Source: Bradyrhizobium sp. 170
Lineage (GTDB): Bacteria > Pseudomonadota > Alphaproteobacteria > Rhizobiales > Xanthobacteraceae
DNA length: 64,000 nt
Direction of reading: 5' to 3'
Assembly: GCF_023101085.1 (NCBI RefSeq)
Contig: NZ_CP064703.1
Span: 4,712,001-4,776,000 of the forward strand
Part shown: one piece after another, positions 7,584-16,660 of the stretch
How positions within the stretch are numbered: position 1 is the first letter of the stretch
Layout of the letters: each line of letters starts with the position of its first letter
Made by a program: the position numbers and the translations under genes
The notes under the pieces: model-generated
Seen by the model: only the letters and a program-made list of their open reading frames with translations
Database searches by the model: none
Told to the model about the DNA's origin: nothing

Positions 7584-7740
7584 GTTCCACTGATTTCGCG
7601 GATTGCGCCTGACGCCGCCGAAGCAACCCGGCGGCGTCTCCGCGATACCCGGAGCGAGCGCTGCCTCGCCCGATCCTCAATCCTTGAAACAGCGACGCGG
7701 TCCTGGAACTGCTGCGTGGGCGGTGTAGCCGCTCACTCGT

Positions 7741-8016
7741 CTAGCAGCCGCGGCAGATGCTCTTGATCTTGCGGTCGAGCGCTGCGTTTTCCTTGCTCAG
7801 CGGGTCGTTCGGATCGCTCAGGTTCTTCTCGCTGGGCACGTCGCTGGCGCGTGGCTGGCGATGGCCGACCGGCGCCTGGATGACCCCTCCGCCTCCGCCT
7901 CCGCCTCCGCTTCCACCTCCGCCCGAATTCTTCGAAACGGACGAGGACCCTTGCGCGAACGCGTCCGCCCCGCCGATCAGAACCATCAGCGCTATCGAGA
8001 GGATTGTTTTTCGCAT
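7741..8016 (-). CDS. Small exported protein with a central glycine/serine tract
   Basis: A 91-residue protein. A signal peptide (MRKTILSIALMVLIGGADAF, cut after AFA) is followed by a Ser-rich stretch, then a Gly/Ser tract encoded by repeated GGAGGC hexamers. It ends with a charged segment closing in ALDRKIKSICRGC. The paired Cys at the C-terminus could be oxidised or lipid-modified, which is unknown. ATG at 8016 is chosen over a longer frame from 8133 because only it gives an N-terminal signal sequence. It faces the polyglycine protein at 7278-7583. Confidence 0.6.
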   Translation of the reverse strand: MRKTILSIALMVLIGGADAFAQGSSSVSKNSGGGGSGGGGGGGGVIQAPVGHRQPRASDVPSEKNLSDPNDPLSKENAALDRKIKSICRGC

Positions 8017-8044
8017 GTTGGTTCTCCCGTCTTTCTGTTTCTTC

Positions 8045-8251
8045 CTAACGCACCGGCGCGTCGATCGTTGCGCAATTGCGGCGTCCCTGGGCGGCGCAGT
8101 CCTGCGCCTTTCGTACATCGGCCATGGTGGCAAGCAACCAGATTCCGACGGCCACCAGCACCACGAAGAAGCCGAGCATCACGGCGTTTTCGATTCCGCG
8201 ATTGCCCTCATCGTCCGGCGGCTCCCGTTTGCCCTCGCCGTCCTCCGCCAT
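8045..8251 (-). CDS. Small membrane protein, function unknown
   Basis: A 68-residue protein with an acidic N-terminus (MAEDGEGKREPPDDEGN), one central membrane helix (NAVMLGFFVVLVAVGIWLLA) and a periplasmic tail with two Cys (DCAAQGRRNC). This layout fits an N-in single-pass membrane protein. It lies 6 bp downstream of epmB on the same strand and may be the last gene of the epmA-epmB transcript. No functional link to EF-P modification is known to me. Confidence 0.65.
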   Translation of the reverse strand: MAEDGEGKREPPDDEGNRGIENAVMLGFFVVLVAVGIWLLATMADVRKAQDCAAQGRRNCATIDAPVR

Positions 8252-8257
8252 CGCAGG

Positions 8258-9349
8258 TCACGGCTTTGGCGGATAGAGGTGAACGTCGCCGCAATAGTCG
8301 ACGATACGATACTGCGTTTCCGAGGATAGATCAGATTCCCTGGAACTTGCATGCGACAAATAATTCGGACCAATCGGCGCCTTTCCGTGGCCGCCGGGAA
8401 TATCGAGCACATATTCGGGCTGGCACAGGCCGGAGACGCGCCCCCGCAAACGGCGCATCAGTTCCTGGCCATCTGCAATCGTGGTGCGCAGATGCGCCGT
8501 TCCCGGTGCCAGATCGCCATGATGCAGGTAATACGGTTTGATCCGATTTTCGACAAAAGCCCGCATCAGCGCTTCCAGTGTCGCCGCATCGTCATTGACG
8601 CCGCGGAGCAGCACCGTCTGGCTCACCAGGGGAATGCCGGCATCAGCCAGCCGCGCGCAGGCGGCACGCGCCTCGCCCGACAGTTCGCGCGGATGATTGG
8701 CATGAACCGCGATCCAGGTCGTCGCGCCGTCAACGCGCAACGCTTTGGTCATGTCCCCATCGATGCGCGCAGGCGCCGCCACGGGCACGCGGGTATGGAT
8801 GCGGACGATCTTGACGTGATCGATGGCGGCGAGGTCGGTCATGATTTCGGCAAGCCGCCGTGGCGACAACATCAGCGGATCGCCGCCGGTCAGGATGACT
8901 TCCCAGATTTCCGTGTGACCGCGGATATAGTCCAGCGCCTCGCGATAGGCCGCCTCCGACAGCGCCGTGGCCTTGCCCGGCCCGACCATCTCCCGGCGAA
9001 AGCAGAACCGGCAATAGACCGCGCAGACATGCACCAGCTTGAACAGCACGCGATCGGGATAGCGGTGGACGATGCCGGGAACGGGCGAATGCGCGTCATC
9101 GCCGATCGGATCGGCGTTCTCGCCGGGAGCTTCCACCAGTTCCAGCGCGCTCGGAATGAATTGCCGCGCGATCGGATCATCTGGATTTTCAGTGTCGATC
9201 AGACCAGCGATCTCGGGCGTCACGGCGATGGCATAGCGCGCGGCGACCCGTTCAAGGTCGGCGAGATCGGTGGCCTTCGCCAACCCGCGCTCGATGAGCT
9301 CGGCGGGCTGCCGTAGCGTTGCTGCCCATTTCGGATCGATCCTGTTCAT
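8258..9349 (-). CDS. epmB: EF-P lysine 2,3-aminomutase (EpmB, KamA family radical SAM enzyme)
   Basis: A 363-residue radical SAM enzyme. The [4Fe-4S] motif CAVYCRFC is at C109, C113 and C116. Further KamA-family motifs are SPVPGIVHRYPDRVLFK just before it and ILTGGDPLMLS after it. EpmB converts (S)-alpha-lysine to (R)-beta-lysine, the preferred substrate of EpmA. Start ATG 9349 is preceded by AGGAGA and overlaps the epmA stop in an ATGA, indicating translational coupling. The presence of epmA next door and efp nearby supports EpmB rather than a catabolic lysine aminomutase. Confidence 0.9.
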   Translation of the reverse strand: MNRIDPKWAATLRQPAELIERGLAKATDLADLERVAARYAIAVTPEIAGLIDTENPDDPIARQFIPSALELVEAPGENADPIGDDAHSPVPGIVHRYPDRVLFKLVHVCAVYCRFCFRREMVGPGKATALSEAAYREALDYIRGHTEIWEVILTGGDPLMLSPRRLAEIMTDLAAIDHVKIVRIHTRVPVAAPARIDGDMTKALRVDGATTWIAVHANHPRELSGEARAACARLADAGIPLVSQTVLLRGVNDDAATLEALMRAFVENRIKPYYLHHGDLAPGTAHLRTTIADGQELMRRLRGRVSGLCQPEYVLDIPGGHGKAPIGPNYLSHASSRESDLSSETQYRIVDYCGDVHLYPPKP

Positions 9350-10422
9350 GTCTCTCCTGCCGGTGGCGTCCACACCACCTGATCCACCCGCAGCGCGCCG
9401 CTGGCCAGCATCACCAGCCGATCGAAACCGAGGGCTACGCCGCTCGATGGCGGCATCGCGGCAACCGCTGCGAGAAAATCCTCGTCGAGCGGATAGCGCT
9501 CGCCATAGCGCCGCGCCTTCTCGTCCATGGCTGCGGCGAAACGGCGGCGCTGCTCGGCCGCGTCGGTCAGTTCGCCAAAGCCGTTGGCAAGTTCGACGCC
9601 GCAGGCGTAGACCTCAAAACGTTCGGCGACCCGCGGATCGGCCGCCTTCGTCCGCGCCAGCGCCGCCTCCGGCGCCGGATATTCGAACAACACAGTCAAA
9701 CGCCCCTGCCCCAGACTAGGTTCGACATGCTCGACCAGCACCTTGCTGAAAATGTCCGACCAGGTGTCGTCATCGGTGATCCGCACCCGCGCGCTCGACG
9801 CGGCCGCAAGCGCCGCGCGGTCGCCCTCGCCATTGCTGATCGTGGCCAAAAGGTCGATCCCGGCAAAGCGTTCGAATGCCGCCGCCACCGTCAACAGTTC
9901 CGGCTCGGCGAATGGATCGGCTGCTCTGCCCCGGAACGAAAACCGGCCGATTCCGGTCGCCTGCGCCGCATGCGCGATCACGACGATGGTGTCGGCCATG
10001 ACCGCATCGTAGCTCGCTTCCGCGCGGTACCACTCCAGCATCGTGAATTCGGGCAGATGCAGATCGCCGCGCTCGCGGTCGCGGAACACGCGCGCGAACT
10101 CGAAGATTTTGGCCTCGCCGGCGGCGAGCAATTTCTTGGCGGCGAACTCCGGCGACGTTCGCAAATAGCGCGTCGCGCGGCTGCCATCGCTGCCGATGAT
10201 CTCAGTGCGCGGGGCATGCAGGTGCGTCTCGTTGCCCGGCGAGACCTGAAGGATGGCGGTCTCGACCTCGCTAAAACCCTGTTCGTCGAACCAGGCCCGC
10301 ACCGCTTTCGTGATCGCGCCTCGCGCCATCAGGAACGGCTTTCGGTCGCCGTGCCGCGCGGGCGACCACCATGCCGACGGCTGGTCGGTCCCAACCATCA
10401 GCAACGGTCCTTGCCGAGCCAC
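9346..10422 (-). CDS. epmA: EF-P lysine ligase EpmA (PoxA/GenX, class II lysyl-tRNA synthetase paralogue)
   Basis: A protein of about 358 residues resembling the catalytic domain of class II lysyl-tRNA synthetase without the anticodon-binding domain. Motif 2 (FEFARVFRDRERGDLHLPEFTMLEWYRA) and the motif 3 region (GVALGFDRLVML) are visible. EpmA activates beta-lysine and attaches it to the conserved lysine of EF-P. The start is uncertain: GTG 10422 has GGAGAG upstream, while ATG 10398 has AAGGA. It overlaps epmB by 4 bp. Confidence 0.92.
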   Translation of the reverse strand: MARQGPLLMVGTDQPSAWWSPARHGDRKPFLMARGAITKAVRAWFDEQGFSEVETAILQVSPGNETHLHAPRTEIIGSDGSRATRYLRTSPEFAAKKLLAAGEAKIFEFARVFRDRERGDLHLPEFTMLEWYRAEASYDAVMADTIVVIAHAAQATGIGRFSFRGRAADPFAEPELLTVAAAFERFAGIDLLATISNGEGDRAALAAASSARVRITDDDTWSDIFSKVLVEHVEPSLGQGRLTVLFEYPAPEAALARTKAADPRVAERFEVYACGVELANGFGELTDAAEQRRRFAAAMDEKARRYGERYPLDEDFLAAVAAMPPSSGVALGFDRLVMLASGALRVDQVVWTPPAGET

Positions 10423-10652
10423 GGAGCACTCTCCGCAGAGCCTGGATAGCCATTCAAGGAATCGGAAAACGCCATTGAAACTGTTCGACTTTCTCTGTGA
10501 TTCCGCCAGCAGGCGGCAAACTCCCGCTTAATCCATCTTTTCATGGCGAAACCCGCTCGCCTTGTCCATTCCGCTCGATAGCCGAGGCCGCGTGCTGAAC
10601 CTTGTGGCCCGTTCCCCAGTCCAATGGCCAGAATTTGCAACAGGATACGAGC

Positions 10653-11375
10653 ATGTCTGGCGGCTGGTTAAGAAGAACCGCAATTCTTTTGTTAATGGGC
10701 CTCGTCACCGCGCTGCCAGCCTACGCCGATGGACCGGGGCCCGAATTCAAGCATCTGACTGACGAGACGTTCACCTCCCCCGATGGCCAGGTGCGCGTCG
10801 AGCAGTATTGGATGGAACGCGACAATGACGTTCTCCACCAGTTCTGGATCTTCGACCCGAAGCATCACGGCTTCCTGCTGAATCGCGGCGAAGGCGCCGA
10901 TCTTGCAGGATATCGCGCCGGATTCCGCTTCAGCTCCGACAGCCGATGGCTGGTGCGCATGCAGAAGCTCGGCGCGGGGTATCAAACGCTGTTGCTCTAC
11001 CGGCGCGACGGATATCGATTCTCACCGGCAACCGCAAAGCCGCTCGGCGACATGGCCTGGGACTATTTCTTCAGCCAGCCGGTGTCCAGGAAGATCCATC
11101 GGAAATCCAGGGATCGCCGTTCGCTCAATCACAAGCAGGTAAATCTGCTCGAGGGGATGGACGATAATTACGCCTGGACGGGAAAGCGTTGGCCTGACAG
11201 CCGCTATATCGTGCTCAGCCTTTCGTTCGATTCACAGGGTGAGCGCAAGCCGTTACCCTGGATCGACGGTCGGCGCTGTGTCTTCGATACGAAAACCGGG
11301 CAATTCTCGATTCCCTCCGATTTCGCCGGCCACAACGCCAAGGCGGTCCAGTTCCCCGACCGGCGCCGCCGATAA
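10653..11375 (+). CDS. Exported protein of unknown function
   Basis: A 240-residue protein. It starts with a signal peptide (SGGWLRRTAILLLMGLVTA, cut after AYA). The mature part is rich in aromatic and basic residues and beta-strand-like segments (VRVEQYWMERDNDVLHQFWI, then YQTLLLYRRDGYRF). It resembles a secreted beta-sheet protein, but I recognise no family. ATG 10653 is chosen because it begins the signal peptide; the frame is open 17 codons further upstream. It lies between epmA (divergent) and efp (same strand). Confidence 0.6.
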   Translation: MSGGWLRRTAILLLMGLVTALPAYADGPGPEFKHLTDETFTSPDGQVRVEQYWMERDNDVLHQFWIFDPKHHGFLLNRGEGADLAGYRAGFRFSSDSRWLVRMQKLGAGYQTLLLYRRDGYRFSPATAKPLGDMAWDYFFSQPVSRKIHRKSRDRRSLNHKQVNLLEGMDDNYAWTGKRWPDSRYIVLSLSFDSQGERKPLPWIDGRRCVFDTKTGQFSIPSDFAGHNAKAVQFPDRRRR

Positions 11376-11543
11376 GCACAGCAAAATAGGGCCGTTACGG
11401 CCCTGAGGCATACCTCTGGGGATGGCGGCAAAACGCTGGCATCGGCGGGCAAAATCAGTATGTTGCAGCCGGAAACCGCCCGATTTGGCCCTTGGACACG
11501 ATGTCCGGATTTGGCCAGAGGCCAGAAATTCAGGAAAACAGCT

Positions 11544-12110
11544 TTGAAAGTCATCGCCAGTTCTATTCGCAAGGGCAACATCATCGAGCAGGACGGCCGG
11601 CTTTACGTCGTCCTCACCGCCGAAAACATCCATCCCGGCAAGGGAACTCCGGTCAGCCAGATCGAAATGCGCCGCATTGGCGATGGCGTGAAGATTTCGG
11701 AACGCTACAAGACCACCGATCAGGTCGAGAAGGCGACCGTCGAGGATCACAATTTCAATTATCTGTACGAAGATGCCGACGGCTTCCATTTCATGAATGC
11801 CGAGACTTACGACCAGGTCCAGGTCTCCAAGGAAATCGTCGGTTCGTCCGCGCCCTATCTGCAGGAGAACATGACCGTGAAGCTGTCGCTCCACGACATG
11901 AATCCGGTTGCAATCCAGCTACCGCAGCGCACGACGCTGGAAGTCGTGGATACCGAGCCGGTCACCAAGGGTCAGACCGCGTCTTCCTCCTACAAACCTG
12001 CTATCCTCTCCAACGGCGTTCGCACCGCAGTGCCGCCGCACGTCGGAACGGGAACGCGGATCGTGGTCATGACCGAGGACGGCTCCTACGTCGAGCGCGC
12101 AAAGGATTAA
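11544..12110 (+). CDS. efp: Translation elongation factor P
   Basis: A 188-residue protein, exactly the usual EF-P length when started at TTG 11544 ([12 protein letters not shown]). AGGA lies eight bases upstream. It has the KOW-like N-terminal domain with the loop HPGKG; Lys33 is the expected beta-lysylation site. An OB domain follows ([16 protein letters not shown]), and then the C-terminal OB domain. EF-P rescues ribosomes stalled at polyproline. With epmA and epmB 1-3 kb away, the modification set is genetically clustered. A start further upstream would add residues not found in EF-P. Confidence 0.95.
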   Translation: MKVIASSIRKGNIIEQDGRLYVVLTAENIHPGKGTPVSQIEMRRIGDGVKISERYKTTDQVEKATVEDHNFNYLYEDADGFHFMNAETYDQVQVSKEIVGSSAPYLQENMTVKLSLHDMNPVAIQLPQRTTLEVVDTEPVTKGQTASSSYKPAILSNGVRTAVPPHVGTGTRIVVMTEDGSYVERAKD

Positions 12111-12155
12111 GATCGCGCACTGGAATTAAGGGGCACGCGCCGGGGGGCGATTGCA

Positions 12156-13733
12156 TTGAATACCATGGCTGTCCGCTTGCTCAGGCGTTGGCTGGCAGCC
12201 CTATGTTTGCTCCCGGCCGGGCTCACCGCAGCAGCAGCCGGGTTCCGGACGCCGTCGATCACGGCCGTCCGCGTCGAATGGCGGGCGGTTGTCGATCAGC
12301 TCCGCACCGAGATCGGCACCCGCCCGGCGATCGCTTCCCGATTCACGTTCGCCGGCCAGCGGCGCGTGCCGGCTTGGGATCCGCGCGCAACGCCCGCGCT
12401 GGTGCAACTGAACGCCATCAACGCGAGCCTGTTCGCCGGGATCGGACGCAGTCCAGTGCCGGTGCTGCTGCCGTTCGATACCGCGGGCTACCTCGAAGGC
12501 GAGGCCAGCGGCACACAGTTGCCGCTGTCGCGCTACCAGGCTGACTTCCGCCCCGCAGACCTGTTTCACGCCGGTCCGGCCGGCTACGACGCGGTGTTTT
12601 CGCTGCATCCGGGCGCAGGCAGCTCACGGATCTTCGCCAAGCCGGTCGAAGTGCAGATCACCGGCTCGATCCTCGTCTACGACCTCGCCGATCCGCTTGG
12701 CGGCAAAGGCGAGCCGGTCAAGGCGCTGGCGGCGCAGTTCCCCGACATGCGCCGCTTCATCCGTGAAGGCTATGTGCGCTACGCCTTCACGCGCTTCGGC
12801 GTGCCCTATGTGGTGTCGATCCAGTGTCTCGATTCAGCGCCGCGGGCGCGGCGGCTGGCTTGCCGCGAGGCCTATCCCATTGCCGAGCGCTTTCTGAAAA
12901 CCTTGCGGATCTCGGGCGGACAACCGGCGCAGCCGCGCCACGACATTTCGTCCGAGATCGCTGAACGACCGACGGCGGTTTCGCCCGACTTCACTTATTA
13001 CCCGGGCGGCGACATCATCGCCCGCAGCAGCGTGCGTCGGCGCGGCGGACGCGCCGACTTCGCCGCTTATTCGCAAATCCGTTTTCCGCTCGAGAAAGCC
13101 CCAGCCGCCATCCGCTCGCAATCCTTCAGCAGGAAAAAGACTGAGCAAGGCCGCGGCGTCTATCCGTGGCGGGACAATTTTTGCGAAGCCCGCAGCTTCC
13201 AGGTCGGGCAATGCGCCGCCGGCTTCGGGCACCAGGGCCAAGACATCCGTCCCGCGCCCTGCCCGCCGAACAGCAACAGCGAAAGCAGTTGCCATCCCAG
13301 GAAGCAGGCTGTGGTCGCCGTCCGCGACGGCATCCTGATCCGTTCACTGAGGCAGCAGGCGGCAACGCTGCAGATCAATACCCGCAACGAGCACATCCGT
13401 TTTCGCTACATGCATATGAACCCGTCAGCCATGGATGCCGACGGCATTCTCAACGGGCGCAGGGTCGCCGAGGGCGAAAAGATCGGCGTGGTCTCCAACT
13501 ATCTCGATTTCCCGAACGGCACGTCCTACCACCTTCACTTCGACGTGCAGGTGTTCACGCGCGACGGCTGGATCTGGGTCAATCCCTACACCACCCTGAT
13601 CGCGTCCTATGAACGGCTGATCCGCGGCCGCGGCCGCGAGATCGGGACCGATCCGCCAGCTGTCGCCGCCGTGGTGCACGCTTTGCCGGAGGATATCCTT
13701 CGCCACAATGCCCGGGAAGGCCGGGAGAACTAA
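12156..13733 (+). CDS. M23-family metallopeptidase, exported (predicted peptidoglycan hydrolase)
   Basis: A protein of about 525 residues with an N-terminal signal peptide (RRWLAALCLLPAGLTAAAAG). The C-terminal third carries the M23 (LytM) zinc motifs: GHQGQDIRP supplies the first His and Asp, and HLHFDV supplies HxH. M23 enzymes cut peptide cross-links in peptidoglycan. The long N-terminal part (residues about 30-330) is not recognised. TTG 12156 with a GGGGGG upstream and ATG 12165 are both possible starts. It begins 45 bp after efp and could be cotranscribed. A family hairpin follows the stop. Confidence 0.82.
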   Translation: MNTMAVRLLRRWLAALCLLPAGLTAAAAGFRTPSITAVRVEWRAVVDQLRTEIGTRPAIASRFTFAGQRRVPAWDPRATPALVQLNAINASLFAGIGRSPVPVLLPFDTAGYLEGEASGTQLPLSRYQADFRPADLFHAGPAGYDAVFSLHPGAGSSRIFAKPVEVQITGSILVYDLADPLGGKGEPVKALAAQFPDMRRFIREGYVRYAFTRFGVPYVVSIQCLDSAPRARRLACREAYPIAERFLKTLRISGGQPAQPRHDISSEIAERPTAVSPDFTYYPGGDIIARSSVRRRGGRADFAAYSQIRFPLEKAPAAIRSQSFSRKKTEQGRGVYPWRDNFCEARSFQVGQCAAGFGHQGQDIRPAPCPPNSNSESSCHPRKQAVVAVRDGILIRSLRQQAATLQINTRNEHIRFRYMHMNPSAMDADGILNGRRVAEGEKIGVVSNYLDFPNGTSYHLHFDVQVFTRDGWIWVNPYTTLIASYERLIRGRGREIGTDPPAVAAVVHALPEDILRHNAREGREN

Positions 13734-13775
13734 AGCGTTTTCTAGCGACCGGTTCGCGTCAAGAAAACGCGTCAA
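13733..13775. repeat. Hairpin repeat with GCGTTTTCT / AGAAAACGC arms
   Basis: A 9-bp perfect inverted repeat (13735-13743 and 13762-13770) lies directly after the M23 peptidase stop and is followed by a run of A residues. I recall closely related hairpins with the internal GACCGGTTCGCGTC in many intergenic regions of Bradyrhizobium. It may also act as a terminator. Confidence 0.5.
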
Positions 13776-13841
13776 AAAAATAAACTACGGCGTCGCCCTG
13801 CACTCGACGTGACGTTCGAGTTTGCCGCGAGAAGAGCGGGC

Positions 13842-15344
13842 TCACCAGGTGAAGGGACTCCCGAAAGGCGAGTGCCAAAAAGGCTGGTTGCGTTGGCGGG
13901 TGTAGCGGAAGTCAGTTCCCGGACTGCGTCGCCGCCTCTTGATGCCACCTTGCGGCTCGCCGCTCAACAGCACTACGAATTCCGTTCCCTTACCGGTTTC
14001 CGAACTCAACGCCTCGTCGGTGACGATCAGCGAAGATCGCGGCACAATGCCGCCGATGTGATCCAATACGTCCTGCGGAATGGCGATGCGGTCGAGCGCG
14101 GCCTTTGCGGTCTCCGGGTCCGCCGACACCGGCTCAACATCGCGACCACCATTCCCGCGCGTCCGGTCGCGGGGCTCAACCGAGGCATTGGACGAACGTC
14201 CGTCCTCCAGTGAAACGACGCTCCATCTCACCTTGCCTTCGTCAATCGCGCGGTCGATGGCGGTAAAAACATGTGTACCGATTGGACGGTCGGGATCTGC
14301 GATCGTGACCGGACTTTCCAGGATGGCCTTGAAAGCTTGACGGACATAGAGCCGCTGGGTCTTGCGGCTGATCAACACCGATACCGGCTGAAGTTCGCGT
14401 GCGATCTCGCGGACCGCCTCCGCTGCCGCGACGCGCGCAGCCTCGGCCGCGTCGGCGGCTTCACGCGCAGACGTGACGGCATCGAGCCTCTGTTGCAGAA
14501 CCGCGTTGGCGACCTCCCATTGCAGCTGCAGCTCCGCGATTCTGGCGACGGCCTGCGCCTTGGCGTCCTCGGCCTGCTCCTTTGCCTCCGCCGAGATGTC
14601 GGAGCCAGGTTTGGTCTCGGCAGCCGCCAATTGCGCCTCGGCTCTGCGCTTCAGATTTTCCACCGCGCGAACCGGCGCCTTGGCCTGCGTGGCCTCCCGC
14701 AAGGCCGTCCCGGCGGCCAATCGCGCCTCGGCCGCTTTCCTCGCAGCCTCTTGCGCCTCTGCCGTGCGAGCAGCCGCCATGGCGCCGGCTCCCGGCTTGG
14801 GTTGAAACGGAACCGGATGGGCAAACTCAACGGGCGCCACATTGGTTGGCGCCACGATCACCCGCATGCCCATCGCGGTCGCGTCGAACAGGCGTTCGGC
14901 GAAGTCGAAGGGCAGCCGGATACAGCCATGGGACGCCGGACGCCCCGGCAGGACGCCGCCGTGGAGTGCGATACCGGACCACGTGATGCGCTGCATGTGC
15001 GGCATGAAGGCGTCGTCGTACAGGTTCGAGTAATGCTCCTCTACTTTCTGGATGACGCTGAAGATCCCGGCGGGCGTCTCGCGTCCCTTCGTACCGCTCG
15101 ACACCGGCGCCCGCAGGATCCATCCCTTGGCGTCGTAGACGGTGATCCGCTGGTTGCGGAGCGAAACGATGGCCATGAGCGGTTCGCCGGCGCTGCGCGT
15201 CTCGATGGACTCGATCGAGCGTTCGCCGCTTCTGGCGCCCGCATCGTCCCCCGCCGCGACCAGTACGGCCAGACTCGCAACGGCAAGATAAATGGGCCAG
15301 CGCAACGGGCTGCGAGTGACCTGCGGCGAGCCCTGATCAGTCAC
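13842..15344 (-). CDS. L,D-transpeptidase (YkuD) with coiled-coil and degenerate second domain
   Basis: A 500-residue protein with a membrane-anchoring N-terminus (residues 15-31). The YkuD catalytic domain spans residues about 56-165, with ALHGG (H128) and SHGCIRLP (catalytic C141). A long Ala/Glu-rich stretch (about 190-310) is predicted coiled coil. Residues about 315-400 look like a second YkuD fold (VSVLISRKTQRLYVRQ, IADPDRPIGTHVF) but lack the Ser-His-Gly-Cys motif. L,D-transpeptidases form 3-3 cross-links or attach proteins to peptidoglycan. It is followed on the same strand, 22 bp upstream in transcript order, by another L,D-transpeptidase gene, so the two likely form an operon. Confidence 0.85.
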   Translation of the reverse strand: MTDQGSPQVTRSPLRWPIYLAVASLAVLVAAGDDAGARSGERSIESIETRSAGEPLMAIVSLRNQRITVYDAKGWILRAPVSSGTKGRETPAGIFSVIQKVEEHYSNLYDDAFMPHMQRITWSGIALHGGVLPGRPASHGCIRLPFDFAERLFDATAMGMRVIVAPTNVAPVEFAHPVPFQPKPGAGAMAAARTAEAQEAARKAAEARLAAGTALREATQAKAPVRAVENLKRRAEAQLAAAETKPGSDISAEAKEQAEDAKAQAVARIAELQLQWEVANAVLQQRLDAVTSAREAADAAEAARVAAAEAVREIARELQPVSVLISRKTQRLYVRQAFKAILESPVTIADPDRPIGTHVFTAIDRAIDEGKVRWSVVSLEDGRSSNASVEPRDRTRGNGGRDVEPVSADPETAKAALDRIAIPQDVLDHIGGIVPRSSLIVTDEALSSETGKGTEFVVLLSGEPQGGIKRRRRSPGTDFRYTRQRNQPFWHSPFGSPFTW

Positions 15345-15366
15345 GGGAACCTGCGATAAGCGCCAT

Positions 15367-16020
15367 CTACGCGCTCCGACCTGGCGGGAGGACGACGACG
15401 ATCGCGCCTGGCTTCACCCGATTCACGAGATCGATGACGTCCTCGTTGGTCATTCGGATGCAGCCGGACGAGATGGCTTGGCCGATATATTCCGGCTGGT
15501 TGGTGCCGTGGATACGGTACAGGGTGTCCTTGTTGCCCTGGTAAAGGTAGATCGCCCGCGCGCCGAGCGGATTTTCCGGGCCTCCGGCGATGCGCTTCGG
15601 GTAAGGGCCGAGCCGAGCCTGGATCTCCGCCGTAGGAATCCAGTCGGGCCATTCAGCCATACGGCCAACGGTCGCGACACCGGACCAGGCCAGCGCTTCC
15701 TCTCCCACCGTCACGCCGTAGCGGACCGCCTTGCCTCCCGGCAGGACGTAATACAGATAGCGTGCATTGGTATCGACCAGGATCGTGCCCGGCTGCTCTT
15801 TGCGCATGTAGTCGACAATGTGCCGGCGATAGGTCTCGGGGATGTCCGCCCGCGCATAAGGCGGATGGGCCAGCAACTGCCGGTCCCTTGGGCTCAAACT
15901 GGCACTCGACGTCGGTGAGAGCGTCGATTGCATGCAACCGCCCAGCCCAAACCCGAGTAACCCCACAAGCAACAACGCCAGTCCGGACCTCGGCACCGCG
16001 AGTCCTCCAAAAAGCGTCAC
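15367..16020 (-). CDS. L,D-transpeptidase, predicted lipoprotein
   Basis: A 217-residue protein with a lipobox ending at C29 (LLGFGLGGC), so the mature protein should be lipid-anchored. The YkuD domain covers residues about 78-213, with IHGTNQP (H171) and SSGCIRM (catalytic C187). The architecture matches the ErfK/YbiS/YnhG group of cell-wall L,D-transpeptidases. It is the upstream gene of a two-gene unit with the larger L,D-transpeptidase at 13842-15344. Confidence 0.88.
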   Translation of the reverse strand: MTLFGGLAVPRSGLALLLVGLLGFGLGGCMQSTLSPTSSASLSPRDRQLLAHPPYARADIPETYRRHIVDYMRKEQPGTILVDTNARYLYYVLPGGKAVRYGVTVGEEALAWSGVATVGRMAEWPDWIPTAEIQARLGPYPKRIAGGPENPLGARAIYLYQGNKDTLYRIHGTNQPEYIGQAISSGCIRMTNEDVIDLVNRVKPGAIVVVLPPGRSA

Positions 16021-16164
16021 ATTGGGCCATCTGCTGCTTAAATAGTGCAGAAATCAAGGCGACATTGGAAAGCGCGCGATACGATCAACTGGCAGCCAAC
16101 AATCTGGCCTTCCAACGCACACCGATCGGTATTTGGTTCGGTGCCAATGAGCCGGCGCCTTGAT

Positions 16165-16644
16165 TTATGAAGCGGCCGCGCCGACGGCCTGCTTGCGTGC
16201 CGGCGGCGTCCAGCGAAACGCCGCGCCGAACCGGTTCCAGACGTTGATCGAAGCGACCGCCGACGTGAGATAGGCGAGTTCTTTCTCGGAGAATTCGCGG
16301 CTCGCCTCTGCATAGACCTCGTCGCTGACGCCCTCGCTGAGCAAGGTCAGCGCTTCCGTCCAGGCCAGCGCCGCCCGTTCGCGCTGCGAGAACTGCGGCG
16401 CCTCGCGCCAGACCACCACGAGGTTGAGCTTGTCGGTGGGTACGCCGAGCTTCTCGCTCTCCAGGATGTGATACTGCACGCAGAAGGCGCAGCCGTTGAT
16501 CTGCGAGGCGCGCAGCTTGATCAGTTCGAGCAGTTGCTTGTCCATGCCCGCCTTGCCCGCGATGTTGCTGAGCGCCAGCACGGCCTCGTAGGCGTCAGGC
16601 GTCAGCGACATGAAGTCTTTGTACTCTTTGCGGGCGTGTGACAT
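16165..16644 (-). CDS. AhpD-like carboxymuconolactone decarboxylase family protein
   Basis: A 159-residue protein with the AhpD core motif CAFCVQYH (C52, C55, H59). The CxxC pair and His form the peroxidase-type active site seen in AhpD-like alkylhydroperoxidases. The rest (LAWTEALTLLSEGV, AYLTSAVASINVWNRFG) fits the family. It is transcribed divergently from a MarR-type regulator, and a perfect 12-bp inverted repeat lies in the short gap. This arrangement suggests that MarR represses the gene and responds to peroxide, quinone or a similar signal. Confidence 0.88.
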   Translation of the reverse strand: MSHARKEYKDFMSLTPDAYEAVLALSNIAGKAGMDKQLLELIKLRASQINGCAFCVQYHILESEKLGVPTDKLNLVVVWREAPQFSQRERAALAWTEALTLLSEGVSDEVYAEASREFSEKELAYLTSAVASINVWNRFGAAFRWTPPARKQAVGAAAS

Positions 16645-16660
16645 CGTTTGTGCCTCGTGT

